A stretch of DNA of 64,000 nucleotides from CAZBRS01 sp964494475 (GTDB lineage: Bacteria; Myxococcota_A; UBA9042; CAZBRS01): NCBI GenBank assembly GCA_964494475.1, contig CAZBRS010000026.1, forward strand, positions 13,760 to 77,759, written 5' to 3'. Under the pieces are notes generated by a model. It was not told the origin of the DNA and made no database searches. It saw nothing but the letters and a program-made list of their open reading frames with translations. The translations under genes were made by a program, and so were the position numbers. Shown piece after piece: positions 26,613 through 35,354 of the stretch; position 1 is the first letter of the stretch, and each line of letters opens with the position of its first letter.

Positions 26613-26640
26613 TTGACCCGTAATGTAGACTGACTACTAT
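26613..26640 (+). promoter_or_regulatory. sigma70-like promoter of the heme operon
   Basis: TTGACC, 16 bases, then TACTAT (a TATACG at 26638 is an alternative). Initiation is predicted near 26648, at or just before the GTG at 26649. A transcript starting there would be leaderless or carry about 20 bases of leader if GTG 26670 is used. Confidence 0.55.
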
Positions 26641-26648
26641 ACGCCCCA

Positions 26649-27887
26649 GTGAACGGTCGGGTCGCTGCCGTGAACCGCTTCTCTCTCCTCGCATGTTCGT
26701 TCGCCACGTGCCGGTTCGATCGACTGGCTCGCGTGGCCCTCAGCGCGGTCGAGTGCGAGCGCGCGGGCGACGCCCTGGTGGCCGCCGGCGTGCAGGACCC
26801 CGTGGTGCTGTCCACGTGCAATCGCGTGGTCGTGCTGCACGCGTCGGTCGACGATCGGTCCGCCGACGTGTTCCAGATCCTCTCCGACGTGAAGGGCGCC
26901 GACGCCGTCGACCCCGCCGACTTCGTGCTCTACCGTGACCGCGACGCCGTGGCGTACCTGTTCCGGCTGGCCGGGGGCCTCGAGTCCATGGTGGTGGGCG
27001 AGACCCAGATCGTCGGCCAGCTGAAGGACGCCTTCTTCCGGGCCACCGAGCGCGGCTGGCTCACGGGGCACGAGACGCGCCTGCTGTTCGACGCCGCCTT
27101 CCGGGCGGCCAAGCGCGTGCGCACCGAGACCGAGATCGGCCGCGGGCACTTCTCGGTGGCCATGACGGCCATCCGCGTGCTCGAGAACCGCCTGGGCGAC
27201 CTGGCCGGCCTGCGCATCCTGGTGGTGGGCGCCGGCAAGACGGGCGAGCTGGCGGCCCGCTACTTCCGCGAGCGCACGGGCGCCCGGCTGGCGCTGGCCA
27301 ATCGGACGCTCTCCAAGGCCGAGCAGCTCGCGCAAGAGATCGGCATCGACGAGCTGGTGCTGCTGTCCCAACTGACCGAGCGCGTCACCGACTTCGACGT
27401 GGTCGTGGGCGCGGTCGAGGGCGGCCAGTTCCTGTTCGGTCCCGCCGAGCTGCAGGCGCTCGAGGGCCGCGAGCTCCACGTGGTCGACCTCTCCATGCCC
27501 CCCTGCGTCGACCCCGCCGTGGCCGACGTGCCCGGGGTCGTGCTCATCGACATCGCCTCGCTGCAGGGGGTGGTCAGCAGCAACGCCGACCGCCGCCTGA
27601 GCTCCATCCCCCCGGCCGAGGCCCTGCTCGACGAGGCCCTCGCCTCGTTCGAGCGCAAGCTGTGGGAAGAGTCCGAGCTGAAGCCCGTGCTGCTGCGCAT
27701 GCACGGTAAAATCTTCACGACGCTCCAGCAGGTCTTCCCGAACCTGGGCGAAGAGGTGCTGAGGCGCGGCGCCGAGCGGCTGGCCAACATGCACATTCGC
27801 AAGATCAAGGACGTCGAGCGCACCAAGGACGAGCGGAGGGCCCACCTCGAGGCCCTGCGCGCCGTCTACTCCAGCCTCGACGAGTAG
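26649..27887 (+). CDS. hemA: glutamyl-tRNA reductase
   Basis: HemA reduces glutamyl-tRNA to glutamate-1-semialdehyde with NADPH, the first committed step of C5-pathway tetrapyrrole synthesis. The catalytic Cys is in LSTCNR (Cys57 counting from GTG 26649). GGLESMVVGETQIVGQLKDA is the family signature, and ILVVGAGKTGELAARYF is the NADPH-binding loop. The C-terminal dimerisation helices contain ERLANMHIRKIK. The N-terminus reads LLACSFATCRFDRLARVAL instead of the usual SHRTAPVxxRE motif. The start is uncertain between GTG 26649 and GTG 26670; neither has a ribosome site. It is the first gene of the heme cluster and is about 412 aa, normal for the family. Confidence 0.93.
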   Translation: MNGRVAAVNRFSLLACSFATCRFDRLARVALSAVECERAGDALVAAGVQDPVVLSTCNRVVVLHASVDDRSADVFQILSDVKGADAVDPADFVLYRDRDAVAYLFRLAGGLESMVVGETQIVGQLKDAFFRATERGWLTGHETRLLFDAAFRAAKRVRTETEIGRGHFSVAMTAIRVLENRLGDLAGLRILVVGAGKTGELAARYFRERTGARLALANRTLSKAEQLAQEIGIDELVLLSQLTERVTDFDVVVGAVEGGQFLFGPAELQALEGRELHVVDLSMPPCVDPAVADVPGVVLIDIASLQGVVSSNADRRLSSIPPAEALLDEALASFERKLWEESELKPVLLRMHGKIFTTLQQVFPNLGEEVLRRGAERLANMHIRKIKDVERTKDERRAHLEALRAVYSSLDE

Positions 27888-27906
27888 CCGGGTTCCGACC
27901 TCGGGC

Positions 27907-27934
27907 TTGACTCGCGCCCCGCGGGCGTTACGGT
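27907..27934 (+). promoter_or_regulatory. possible internal promoter before hemC
   Basis: TTGACT, 16 bases, then TACGGT. Predicted initiation coincides with the ATG at 27942, again compatible with a leaderless message. Confidence 0.4.
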
Positions 27935-27941
27935 GACCCCC

Positions 27942-28871
27942 ATGAAGAACACCTTTCGCATCGGCACCCGGGGAAGCAAGCTGGCGCTCTGGCAGACCGA
28001 GTGGGTGCGCGCGCGCCTGGCCGAGCGCTTCCCCGCGCTGACCTTCGAGAGCACGGTCATCCACACCACGGGCGACAAGATCCTCGACGTGCCCCTGGCG
28101 CGCATCGGCGACAAGGGGCTGTTCACGCGCGAGATCGACCGCGCCATGCGCGACGGCGAGATCGACCTGGCCGTGCACAGCCTCAAGGACCTGCCGTCGC
28201 ACCTCGAGGAGGGCATCGTGCTCGGCGCGGTGCCCGTGCGCGACGAGCCCTGGGACGCGTGGGTGTCGAACGAGTACGCCGAGCCCGCCCGCCTGCCCGT
28301 GGGGGCGGTCGTGCTCACGGGCAGCCTGCGGCGCCGCGCGCAGCTGCTGCACCTGCGCCCCGACCTGACCATCCGCGATCTGCGCGGCAACGTGCAGACG
28401 CGCCTGGCGCGCCTCGCCGAGCCCGGCGTGGGCGGCGGCGTGCTGGCGCTGGCCGGTTTGAAGCGCATGGGCGAGGCCGCGCGCGCGCGGTCGGTGCTGG
28501 GCCTGCAGCACTTCGTGCCCGCGGTGGGGCAGGGCGCCATCGGCGTCACCGCGCGCCCCGACGACGCCGACTCGCTGGCCCTCTTGGCCGCCATCGACGA
28601 CGCCGACGTCCGGCTGACCGTCGAGGGGGAGCGCGGCTTCCTGTACGAGATGGAGGGCGGCTGCCAGGTGCCCATGGGGTGCCACGGGCGGCTGGAGAGC
28701 GGGCGCCTGCACCTGACGGCGTTCGCCGCGTCGCTCGACGGCGCCAGGTACTTCCGGGGCGAGTCGGTGGGCCGCCCCGAGCAGGGGCGCGAGCTCGGCC
28801 GCGCGCTGGCGACGCGCCTGCTCGACCAGGGCGCGCGCGAGGTGCTGGCCCAGATCCGCGCGAACCCATGA
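27942..28871 (+). CDS. hemC: hydroxymethylbilane synthase (porphobilinogen deaminase)
   Basis: HemC polymerises four porphobilinogen molecules into hydroxymethylbilane. The ATG at 27942 (MKNTFRIGTRGSKLALWQ) is preferred to a GTG three codons upstream. The dipyrromethane cofactor attaches to Cys241 in MEGGCQVPMG. Catalytic-site signatures include HTTGDKILDVPLARIGDKGLFT, HSLKDLP and LRGNVQTRLARL. The length (309 aa) is typical of the family. The last four bases, ATGA, overlap the hemD start, a sign of coupled translation. Confidence 0.97.
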   Translation: MKNTFRIGTRGSKLALWQTEWVRARLAERFPALTFESTVIHTTGDKILDVPLARIGDKGLFTREIDRAMRDGEIDLAVHSLKDLPSHLEEGIVLGAVPVRDEPWDAWVSNEYAEPARLPVGAVVLTGSLRRRAQLLHLRPDLTIRDLRGNVQTRLARLAEPGVGGGVLALAGLKRMGEAARARSVLGLQHFVPAVGQGAIGVTARPDDADSLALLAAIDDADVRLTVEGERGFLYEMEGGCQVPMGCHGRLESGRLHLTAFAASLDGARYFRGESVGRPEQGRELGRALATRLLDQGAREVLAQIRANP

Positions 28872-29590
28872 CCCTGCGCGTCGCGGTCACCCAGGAGGCC
28901 GAGGGCGGGCGTCGGCTCGCAGAGCTGCTCCGCGACGCCGGGTTCGACCCCGTGATGCTCCCCCAGCTCGCCTTCGAGCCGACGGGCAAGGCCGTCCGGG
29001 GGACGCGCTTCGACCTGCTGCTCGCCACCAGCCCACGGGCGCTCGCCTTCCTGGCGTCGACCCCCGGCGGCGCGCCCCGGATCGAGCGCGTGTGGGCGGT
29101 GGGCGCCGCTACGGCTCGCGAGGCCGGGGCCCTGGGCCTTCCGATCGACGCCTCGGTGCAGCCCGGCAGCGGCGCCGCGTTGGGAGCGCTCGTGCCCCAG
29201 GCTCCGCCCGTGCTCGACGTGCTGGTGCCGCGGGGCTCGCTGGGGCGCGACGAGGTGGTGACGGTCGCGCGCGGCAAGGGGCATAGGGTCGAGGCCCCGG
29301 TGGTTTACAGGACGGTGCCCGTGGCGTATGACCCCGAGCGCGTCGCCGCCGTGAGGCACGCGCCGCCCGACGTGCTGCTGTTCACGAGCCCCTCGACCTT
29401 TCGGCACTTCGTGGCCGCGTTCGGCCCCGAGGTGGTGGGGGCGGCGAAGGCCGTGGGCGCGCTCGGCGCCACCACGCGGGCCGAGATCGAGGCCGCGGGC
29501 CACTCCGTACGCATCCAGCCGTCCAGGCCCGACCTGGCGCTGCTGGTGGAAGAGGTGAAGGCATTCCATGAGCAAATCGTGCTTCCTTGA
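28868..29590 (+). CDS. hemD: uroporphyrinogen-III synthase
   Basis: HemD closes and inverts ring D of hydroxymethylbilane to give uroporphyrinogen III. The family is poorly conserved. Identity rests on the MTLRVAVTQEAEGGRRLAEL start, the two-lobed pattern (FDLLLATSPRALAFL; PDVLLFTSPSTFRHF), GALGATTRAEIEAAGH near the end, the 240-aa length, and its position between hemC (ATGA overlap) and hemE (23-bp overlap). It is probably cytoplasmic. Confidence 0.9.
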   Translation: MTLRVAVTQEAEGGRRLAELLRDAGFDPVMLPQLAFEPTGKAVRGTRFDLLLATSPRALAFLASTPGGAPRIERVWAVGAATAREAGALGLPIDASVQPGSGAALGALVPQAPPVLDVLVPRGSLGRDEVVTVARGKGHRVEAPVVYRTVPVAYDPERVAAVRHAPPDVLLFTSPSTFRHFVAAFGPEVVGAAKAVGALGATTRAEIEAAGHSVRIQPSRPDLALLVEEVKAFHEQIVLP

Positions 29591-30587
29591 GGCCCTGGCC
29601 GGCGGCACGCCGGCGCGCCTGCCCGTGTGGTTCATGCGCCAGGCGGGCCGCTTCCTGCCCGAGTACCGCGCCGTGCGCGCCAAGCACACCTTCGAGACCA
29701 TGCTGCACGAGCCCGACCTCATCGCCGAGGTCACCCTGCAACCCGTGCGCCGGCTCGACGTCGACGCGGCCATCGTCTTCTCCGACATCCTGGTGCTGCC
29801 CGAGGCGCTGGGCATGGGCCTCGGCTACGTCGACGGCGAGGGACCGCGCTTCGACGCGCCCCTCGAGGACCCCGACACGTTGAAGCCCTTCGATCCGGCG
29901 TCGATCGCGTTCTTGACCGAGGGCGTGCGGCGCGTGGTGGCCGAGTCGCCGGTGCCGCTCATCGGCTTCGCCGGCACACCGTGGACGGTGGCGCTCTACA
30001 TGCTCGAGGGGCGCCACGGGCGCGACTTTCTGCGCGCGCGTCGCTACTGGCGCGAGCGGCCGGTCGACTTCGCGCGCGTGCTCGACCTGGTGACCGAAGC
30101 CACCGGGGCCTACCTCGAGGCGCAGGTCGAGGCCGGCGCGCAGGCGATCCAGCTCTTCGACTCGTGGGGCGGGCTGCTCGGGCCGCGCGAGCAGTTCGAG
30201 GTGGCCCACCCGTGCGTCGAGCGCATCGTCGATCGGCTGCACGAGCGCTTCCCCGGGCTGCCCGTCATCCTCTACTCGCGGGGCACCGGGGCCTACCTGC
30301 CGGCGCTGCTCGAGGGCACGACCGTCGACGCCGTCAGCGTGGATTGGACGGTGGACCTGGCGGCCTACCGCGAGGACCCGCGCTGCCCCCGCGCCGTGCA
30401 GGGCAACCTGGATCCGGCGGTCTTCTTCGGCCCCGAGGTCTCGATCGCCGCGGCCGTCGAGGAGCTGGTCGGCGCGGTGGGCCGGCGGGGCTACGTGCTG
30501 AACACGGGCCACGGCTTGAACCCCGAGCTCGACCCCGGCAAGGTCAAGGTGGCGGTCGACGTCGCCCACGAGCTGGTGGCGTCATGA
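29568..30587 (+). CDS. hemE: uroporphyrinogen decarboxylase
   Basis: HemE decarboxylates the four acetate side chains of uroporphyrinogen III to give coproporphyrinogen III. Signatures include PVWFMRQAGRFLPEYR near the N-terminus, the catalytic Asp in IVFSDILVLPEALGMGL, and GFAGTPWTVALYMLEG. IQLFDSWGGLL and GNLDPAVFF follow, with NTGHGLNPE at the end. It is 339 aa, a standard length. The start lies inside the hemD 3' end, and the stop overlaps the hemN ATG (ATGA). Confidence 0.97.
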   Translation: MSKSCFLEALAGGTPARLPVWFMRQAGRFLPEYRAVRAKHTFETMLHEPDLIAEVTLQPVRRLDVDAAIVFSDILVLPEALGMGLGYVDGEGPRFDAPLEDPDTLKPFDPASIAFLTEGVRRVVAESPVPLIGFAGTPWTVALYMLEGRHGRDFLRARRYWRERPVDFARVLDLVTEATGAYLEAQVEAGAQAIQLFDSWGGLLGPREQFEVAHPCVERIVDRLHERFPGLPVILYSRGTGAYLPALLEGTTVDAVSVDWTVDLAAYREDPRCPRAVQGNLDPAVFFGPEVSIAAAVEELVGAVGRRGYVLNTGHGLNPELDPGKVKVAVDVAHELVAS

Positions 30588-31969
30588 GAGCCCGCTGGAG
30601 CGACCTCGACCTCGCGCCGCTCGCCAAGTACGACCGGCCGGGGCCGCGGTACACGAGCTACCCGACGGCGCCGCACTTCAAGGCCCCCTTCGGAGCAGCC
30701 GACCTGGTGGCCCTCCTCGAGGCCGGGCAGGCCGAGACGCCCCTCCCGGGGCTGTCGCTCTACGTGCACGTCCCGTTCTGCAAGAGCCAGTGCCTCTACT
30801 GCGGCTGCAACTCGATCCCCTGCTCCGATGGCGCGGTCATCGACGCCTACGTCGACGCGCTGCTCCTCGAGATGGAGCGCGTGCTCGCCCACGTCGACCG
30901 GCGGCGCGGGGTTCACCAGCTGCACTTCGGCGGAGGGACGCCCGGACTGCTCGGCGAGGGCCAGGTCGACGCCATCCTCGACCGGGTGGCGCGGCGCGTG
31001 GGGTTCGTGCCGGACGCCGAGCTCTCTATCGAGCTCGACCCGCGCAGCACGCGGCCGGGCTTCCTTTCCTTCTTGGGCGACCGGGGCTTCAACCGCGTGA
31101 GCTTCGGCGTGCAGGACCTCGACCCCGAGGTGCAGCGCGCCATCGGGCGCGTGCAACCCTTCGAGGCCACGACGCGGGTGGTGAACGAGGCGCGCGCGGC
31201 GGGTTTCGGCTCGGTGAACGTCGACCTGATCTACGGCCTGCCCCTGCAGACGCGCGAGCGCTTCGCGCGCACCGTCGAGGGCGTGCTCGGCCTCTCGCCC
31301 GATCGCGTGGCCCTCTTCAACTTCGCGTACGTGCCGCACCTGAAGCCCTTCCAGGCGCAGATGCCCATCGACCGCCTGCCCTCGGTCGAAGAGAAGGTGC
31401 GGCTGTTCCTCGAGACGATCGATCGCCTGGAGGCCGCCGGCTACCGCTTCCTGGGGCTCGACCACTTCGCGCTCCCGTCCGACGAGCTGGCGCAGGCGTT
31501 CGAGCAGGGCCGGCTGCACCGCAACTTCCAGGGCTACACGGTGCTCGACGGGCCCGAGGTGCTGGCCTTCGGCGCCAGCGCCATCTCGCAGCTCCGGCAC
31601 GGCTTCGCGCAGAACGTGCGCGATCACGCCGAGTACCGCGAGCTCGTGGCCTCGGATCGCTCGCCCCTCGAGCGCGGGCTGGCCCTCACGGCCGACGATC
31701 GGGTGCGCCAGGCCGTGATCGAAGAGATCATGTGCAACCTGCGCCTGGAGCCGGCGCGTATCGGCGCGCGCTTCGGGCTCGACTTCGACGCGGCCTTCCT
31801 GGGTTGGCGCGAGCGCCTGGCGGGGCTGGCGGCCGACGGCTGCCTCACGTGGCAGGACGAGGGCTTCCGCGTGACCCGCAGGGGCCGCTTGGTGCTGCGC
31901 AACCTCGCCATGACCTTCGACGCCTACCTGCCCGGGGAGAGCGGAGCGGGCTATTCGCGGACGCTCTAG
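30584..31969 (+). CDS. hemN: oxygen-independent coproporphyrinogen III dehydrogenase
   Basis: This radical SAM enzyme oxidatively decarboxylates coproporphyrinogen III to protoporphyrinogen IX without oxygen. The cluster motif at residues 66-75, CKSQCLYCGC, includes the extra Cys typical of true HemN rather than HemW. The N-terminal PRYTSYPTAPHF motif and FGGGTPGLL, DLIYGLPLQT, NFAYVPHLKPFQ and LGLDHFAL all match HemN. The length is 461 aa. The ATG overlaps the hemE stop. An oxygen-independent step here suggests heme synthesis under low oxygen. Confidence 0.96.
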   Translation: MRARWSDLDLAPLAKYDRPGPRYTSYPTAPHFKAPFGAADLVALLEAGQAETPLPGLSLYVHVPFCKSQCLYCGCNSIPCSDGAVIDAYVDALLLEMERVLAHVDRRRGVHQLHFGGGTPGLLGEGQVDAILDRVARRVGFVPDAELSIELDPRSTRPGFLSFLGDRGFNRVSFGVQDLDPEVQRAIGRVQPFEATTRVVNEARAAGFGSVNVDLIYGLPLQTRERFARTVEGVLGLSPDRVALFNFAYVPHLKPFQAQMPIDRLPSVEEKVRLFLETIDRLEAAGYRFLGLDHFALPSDELAQAFEQGRLHRNFQGYTVLDGPEVLAFGASAISQLRHGFAQNVRDHAEYRELVASDRSPLERGLALTADDRVRQAVIEEIMCNLRLEPARIGARFGLDFDAAFLGWRERLAGLAADGCLTWQDEGFRVTRRGRLVLRNLAMTFDAYLPGESGAGYSRTL

Positions 31970-31980
31970 GGGCCGTTGGC

Positions 31981-32907
31981 ATGAACCGCACGACCGTGCT
32001 GCTGGCCTCGTTCGGGGGCCCCGAGCGCCCGGACGAGATCCGCGCATTCCTGGTGCGGCTCTTCTCCGATCGGCGCATCCTGCCCTTCCCGGGGCGGGGG
32101 CTCGTCGCGCGCCTGATCGCGCGCCGTCGCGCTCCGAAGGTGGCCTGGAAGTACGAGCGCATGGGCGGGGGCTCGCCGGTCGTGCCGACCACGGGTCGGC
32201 AGGCCGAGCTGCTGGCCGCCGAGCTCGCGAAGCGGGACCGCGTCGTCACCGTCGAGGCCGGCTACCTTTACAGCCTGCCCTCGGTCCGCGAGGTGGCCCG
32301 GGCGGCCGCGGCGCGCGGGCCCCTGCTGGTGGTGCCGCTCTTCCCCCAGCGCTCGTTCGCCGGCCTCGGCTCCATCGAAGACCAGGTGGCGGGCCTCGGC
32401 GCCCGCGTGATCGAGGACTTCCACGTGCACCCGGGCTTCGTGGCCTTCCACGCCCGGCGCGCGCGCGACGCCCTGGCCTCGCTCGATCGACGCGGCCAAC
32501 GCCTGCTGTTCGCGGCCCACTCGGTGCCCGTGGCCTACGTGCGGAAGGGCGACCCCTACGTCGAGCGCGTGCGCGCCAGCGTGCGGGCCATCACGGCGGC
32601 CGCGGGGCTCGAGCCCGCGCGGGTCTCGATCGCCTTCCAGAGCCGCGTGGGGCCCGTGGAGTGGGTGGGGCCGACCCCCGAAGAGGCCGTGGCCGCCCTG
32701 CCTTCCGACACGCGCTCGCTGGTCGTGGTGCCCCTGTCGTTCGTCGCCGAGAACCTCGAGACGCTGATCGACCTCGACGTCGAGCTGGCGGAGCACGTGG
32801 CGGCCACGCGGCCCGACGTGACCTTCGTGCGCACGCCGGCGCCCACGGTCGAGGACGACGTCATCGCCTTCCTGGCCGACCTGGTGGAGGAGCACCTCGA
32901 TGCGTGA
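31981..32907 (+). CDS. hemH: ferrochelatase
   Basis: Ferrochelatase inserts Fe2+ into protoporphyrin IX to make protoheme. The start MNRTTVLLASFGGPERPDEI is typical. GGGSPVVPTTGRQA, VPLFPQRSFAGLGS, catalytic His180 in FAAHSVPVAYVRKGDPY, and the conserved acidic VAENLETL (Glu257/Glu260) are all present. It is 308 aa, at the short end of the family, with no C-terminal membrane or iron-sulfur extension. It starts 11 bp after hemN and overlaps hemY by 8 bp. Confidence 0.95.
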   Translation: MNRTTVLLASFGGPERPDEIRAFLVRLFSDRRILPFPGRGLVARLIARRRAPKVAWKYERMGGGSPVVPTTGRQAELLAAELAKRDRVVTVEAGYLYSLPSVREVARAAAARGPLLVVPLFPQRSFAGLGSIEDQVAGLGARVIEDFHVHPGFVAFHARRARDALASLDRRGQRLLFAAHSVPVAYVRKGDPYVERVRASVRAITAAAGLEPARVSIAFQSRVGPVEWVGPTPEEAVAALPSDTRSLVVVPLSFVAENLETLIDLDVELAEHVAATRPDVTFVRTPAPTVEDDVIAFLADLVEEHLDA

Positions 32908-34279
32908 CGTGATCGTCGTGGGCGGCGGCATCTCGGGGCTGACGGTGGCGGACGAGCTTCGGCGACGGGGCCGCGACGTGGTCGTGCTCGAGGCCACCGA
33001 TCGCCTGGGCGGGGTCATCCGCTCGGAGCGGGTCGAGGGGTTCCTGCTCGAGCACGGGCCGAACACGGTGCTGGCCACCTCGGGCGAGCTCACGAGCCTG
33101 CTCGAGGCGGTGGGCCTCTCCGATCGCATCCTGTGGGGCGGCGCTGCCTCGTCGAAGCGCTTCGTGGTGCGCGGCGGCAAGCTGCGCGCGGTGCCCACCA
33201 GCCCTCCGGCCTTCCTCGGCACGCGCCTGTTCCGCTTCGGGGCCAAGCTCCGGCTGCTGCGCGAGCCGTGGATCCCGCCGAGCCCGCCCGACGCCACCGA
33301 GAGCCTGGCCGACTTCGTGGTCCGGCGCCTCGGGCGCGAGTTCCTCGACTACGCCATCAACCCCTTCGTGTCGGGCGTCTACGCCGGCCGACCCGAGGAG
33401 CTCGAGGTGCGCACGGCCTTCGCCAAGGTGTGGCAGCTCGAGCAGACCTACGGCAGCCTGATCCGCGGCGCCCTCCGCGGCGCGAAGGAGCGCAAGGCGC
33501 GCGAGGCGGCGGGCGAGGTGGCCAAGGACCGCGCGCGGCTGTTCTCGTTCCCCGACGGCAACGAGGAGCTGCCCCGCGCCCTCGGGCGCGCCCTCGGCGA
33601 CGCCGTGCGCCTGGGGGCCGAAGCGCGCGCGGTCTCGCGCGGGACCGGGGGCTGGCGGGTCGACGCGGTCCGAGACGGCTCGCCCGAGACCCACGAGGCG
33701 CGCGCGCTGGTCGTGACGTCGTCGCTCGCGGGCCTGCGCCGGCTGCTGCCCGACCCCGACCTGGCGCCCCTCGACGAGGTGCCGTACCCGCCCCTGGCCG
33801 TGGTCTTCCTGGGCTGGACGAGCGAGCCCGGAGGTCGCTCGCGCGATGGCTTCGGCTTCCTCGTGCCCGAGAAGGAGGGGCGCACCATGCTGGGCACGCT
33901 CTGGAACTCGAGCCTCTTCCCGGGGCGCTGCCCCGACGGGGGCGCGGCGCTCACGTGCTTCGTGGGAGGCCGGCGCGACCCCGAGCTCGCCGGGCTGCCC
34001 GACGGCCAGCTGGTCGAGCGCGTGCTCGCCGACCTCGCCGACCTCATGGGGCTCGCGAAGCCGCCCGACCTGGTGCGCGTGACGCGCTACGCCGAGGCCA
34101 TCCCGCAGTACACCGTGGGTCACGCGCGCCGCCTCGAGGCGCTGGCGCGCTTCGAGGCCGACCGTCCGGGGCTCTACGTGGGCTCCAGCCTGGTCGGGGG
34201 CATCTCGGTGGGCGATCGCATCCGCCTGGGCGCGGCGCTCGCCGCTCGCGTAGACGCGGCGTTGGCCGCGGTGGTATAG
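32900..34279 (+). CDS. hemY: protoporphyrinogen/coproporphyrinogen oxidase, FAD-dependent (HemY type)
   Basis: This FAD enzyme performs a six-electron oxidation of the porphyrinogen to the porphyrin using oxygen. The dinucleotide fold GGGISGLTVADELRRRGRDV starts at residue 8. Further motifs are RLGGVIRSERVEGFLLEHGP, YAINPFVSGVYAGRPEELEV and, near the C-terminus, LYVGSSLVGGISVGDRI. It is 459 aa, normal for HemY. With hemN before hemH, the protoporphyrin-dependent branch is the likely route. It overlaps hemH by 8 bp, and hemB follows after 31 bp. Confidence 0.94.
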   Translation: MRDVIVVGGGISGLTVADELRRRGRDVVVLEATDRLGGVIRSERVEGFLLEHGPNTVLATSGELTSLLEAVGLSDRILWGGAASSKRFVVRGGKLRAVPTSPPAFLGTRLFRFGAKLRLLREPWIPPSPPDATESLADFVVRRLGREFLDYAINPFVSGVYAGRPEELEVRTAFAKVWQLEQTYGSLIRGALRGAKERKAREAAGEVAKDRARLFSFPDGNEELPRALGRALGDAVRLGAEARAVSRGTGGWRVDAVRDGSPETHEARALVVTSSLAGLRRLLPDPDLAPLDEVPYPPLAVVFLGWTSEPGGRSRDGFGFLVPEKEGRTMLGTLWNSSLFPGRCPDGGAALTCFVGGRRDPELAGLPDGQLVERVLADLADLMGLAKPPDLVRVTRYAEAIPQYTVGHARRLEALARFEADRPGLYVGSSLVGGISVGDRIRLGAALAARVDAALAAVV

Positions 34280-34310
34280 AAGGATCACCCGAAAGCTGGA
34301 GGAGCCCGCC

Positions 34311-35279
34311 ATGTTCACCCCCGTCATCCGCCCGCGGCGCCTGCGCCGCAACGAGGCCATCCGCGCGCTGGTGCGCGAGACCACCGTCACGCGCGACGAC
34401 CTGGTCCAGCCCCTCTTCGTGATCCACGGCAGGGGCGTGCGGAACCCGGTGTCGTCCATGCCCGGCGTGCTCCAGCTGTCGGTCGACGAGACGCTGAAGG
34501 AGTGCCAGGAGCTCGTGCACCGCGGCGTGCGCGCCGTGCTGCTCTTCGGCATCCCCGAGCGCAAGGACGCCGTCGGCTCCGACTCGTACACCGAGGGCGG
34601 CATCATCCAGACGGCCGTGAAGGCCATGAAGGACCGCTTCCCGAGCCTCTACGTGATCACCGACGTGTGCCTGTGCGAGTACACCGACCACGGCCACTGC
34701 GGCCCCGTGCAGGACGGCGACGTCGACAACGACGCCACGCTCGCGCTGCTGCAGAAGCAGGTGGTGGCCCACGCGAAGGCCGGCGCCGACATGGTGGCCC
34801 CCTCGGGCATGATGGACGGCATGGTCGCGGCCATCCGCGAGGCCCTCGACGACGAGAGCTACACGGGCGTGCCCATCATGAGCTACGCCGCCAAGTACGC
34901 CTCGGGCTACTACGGCCCCTTCCGCGAGGCCGCCGAGAGCGCGCCCAAGTTCGGCGACCGCCGCGCCTACCAGATGGATCCCGCCAACGCCGAGGAGGCC
35001 CTGCGCGAGGTCGAGCTCGACGTCGACGAGGGCGCCGACATCGTGATGGTGAAGCCCGCCGGCCCCTACCTCGACATCATCCACCGCGTGAAGACCACCT
35101 TCGGCCTGCCCACGGCCGCCTACCAGGTCTCGGGCGAGTTCTCGATGATCGAGGCCGCCGCCGCCAAGGGCTGGATCGACCGCGACCGCGTGGTGCGCGA
35201 GAGCCTGACGAGCATCAAGCGCGCGGGCGCCGACATCATCCTCAGCTACTTCACCAAGGAGTTCGCGGACAAGCTGTAG
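34311..35279 (+). CDS. hemB: delta-aminolevulinic acid dehydratase (porphobilinogen synthase)
   Basis: HemB condenses two 5-aminolevulinate molecules to porphobilinogen. The zinc-site cysteines are Cys120, Cys122 and Cys130 in TDVCLCEYTDHGHC, so this is a zinc-type enzyme. The active-site lysines are Lys195 (SYAAKYASGYYGPFR) and Lys248 (VMVKPAGPYLD). It is 322 aa, typical of the family. GGAGG lies upstream of the ATG. It is the last gene of the heme cluster; 75 bp of non-coding DNA separate it from the ATPase module. Confidence 0.97.
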   Translation: MFTPVIRPRRLRRNEAIRALVRETTVTRDDLVQPLFVIHGRGVRNPVSSMPGVLQLSVDETLKECQELVHRGVRAVLLFGIPERKDAVGSDSYTEGGIIQTAVKAMKDRFPSLYVITDVCLCEYTDHGHCGPVQDGDVDNDATLALLQKQVVAHAKAGADMVAPSGMMDGMVAAIREALDDESYTGVPIMSYAAKYASGYYGPFREAAESAPKFGDRRAYQMDPANAEEALREVELDVDEGADIVMVKPAGPYLDIIHRVKTTFGLPTAAYQVSGEFSMIEAAAAKGWIDRDRVVRESLTSIKRAGADIILSYFTKEFADKL

Positions 35280-35298
35280 GCGCGCGCGGGGAACCTTG

Positions 35299-35327
35299 TT
35301 GTCGCCGCGCCGTTCCCGCGGTACATT
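35299..35327 (+). promoter_or_regulatory. possible promoter of the ATPase module
   Basis: TTGTCG, 17 bases, then TACATT, ending 27 bp before the ATG at 35355. A moderate match. Confidence 0.35.
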
Positions 35328-35354
35328 TCCTTCGTCATCACGGTCAAGGCTCTC

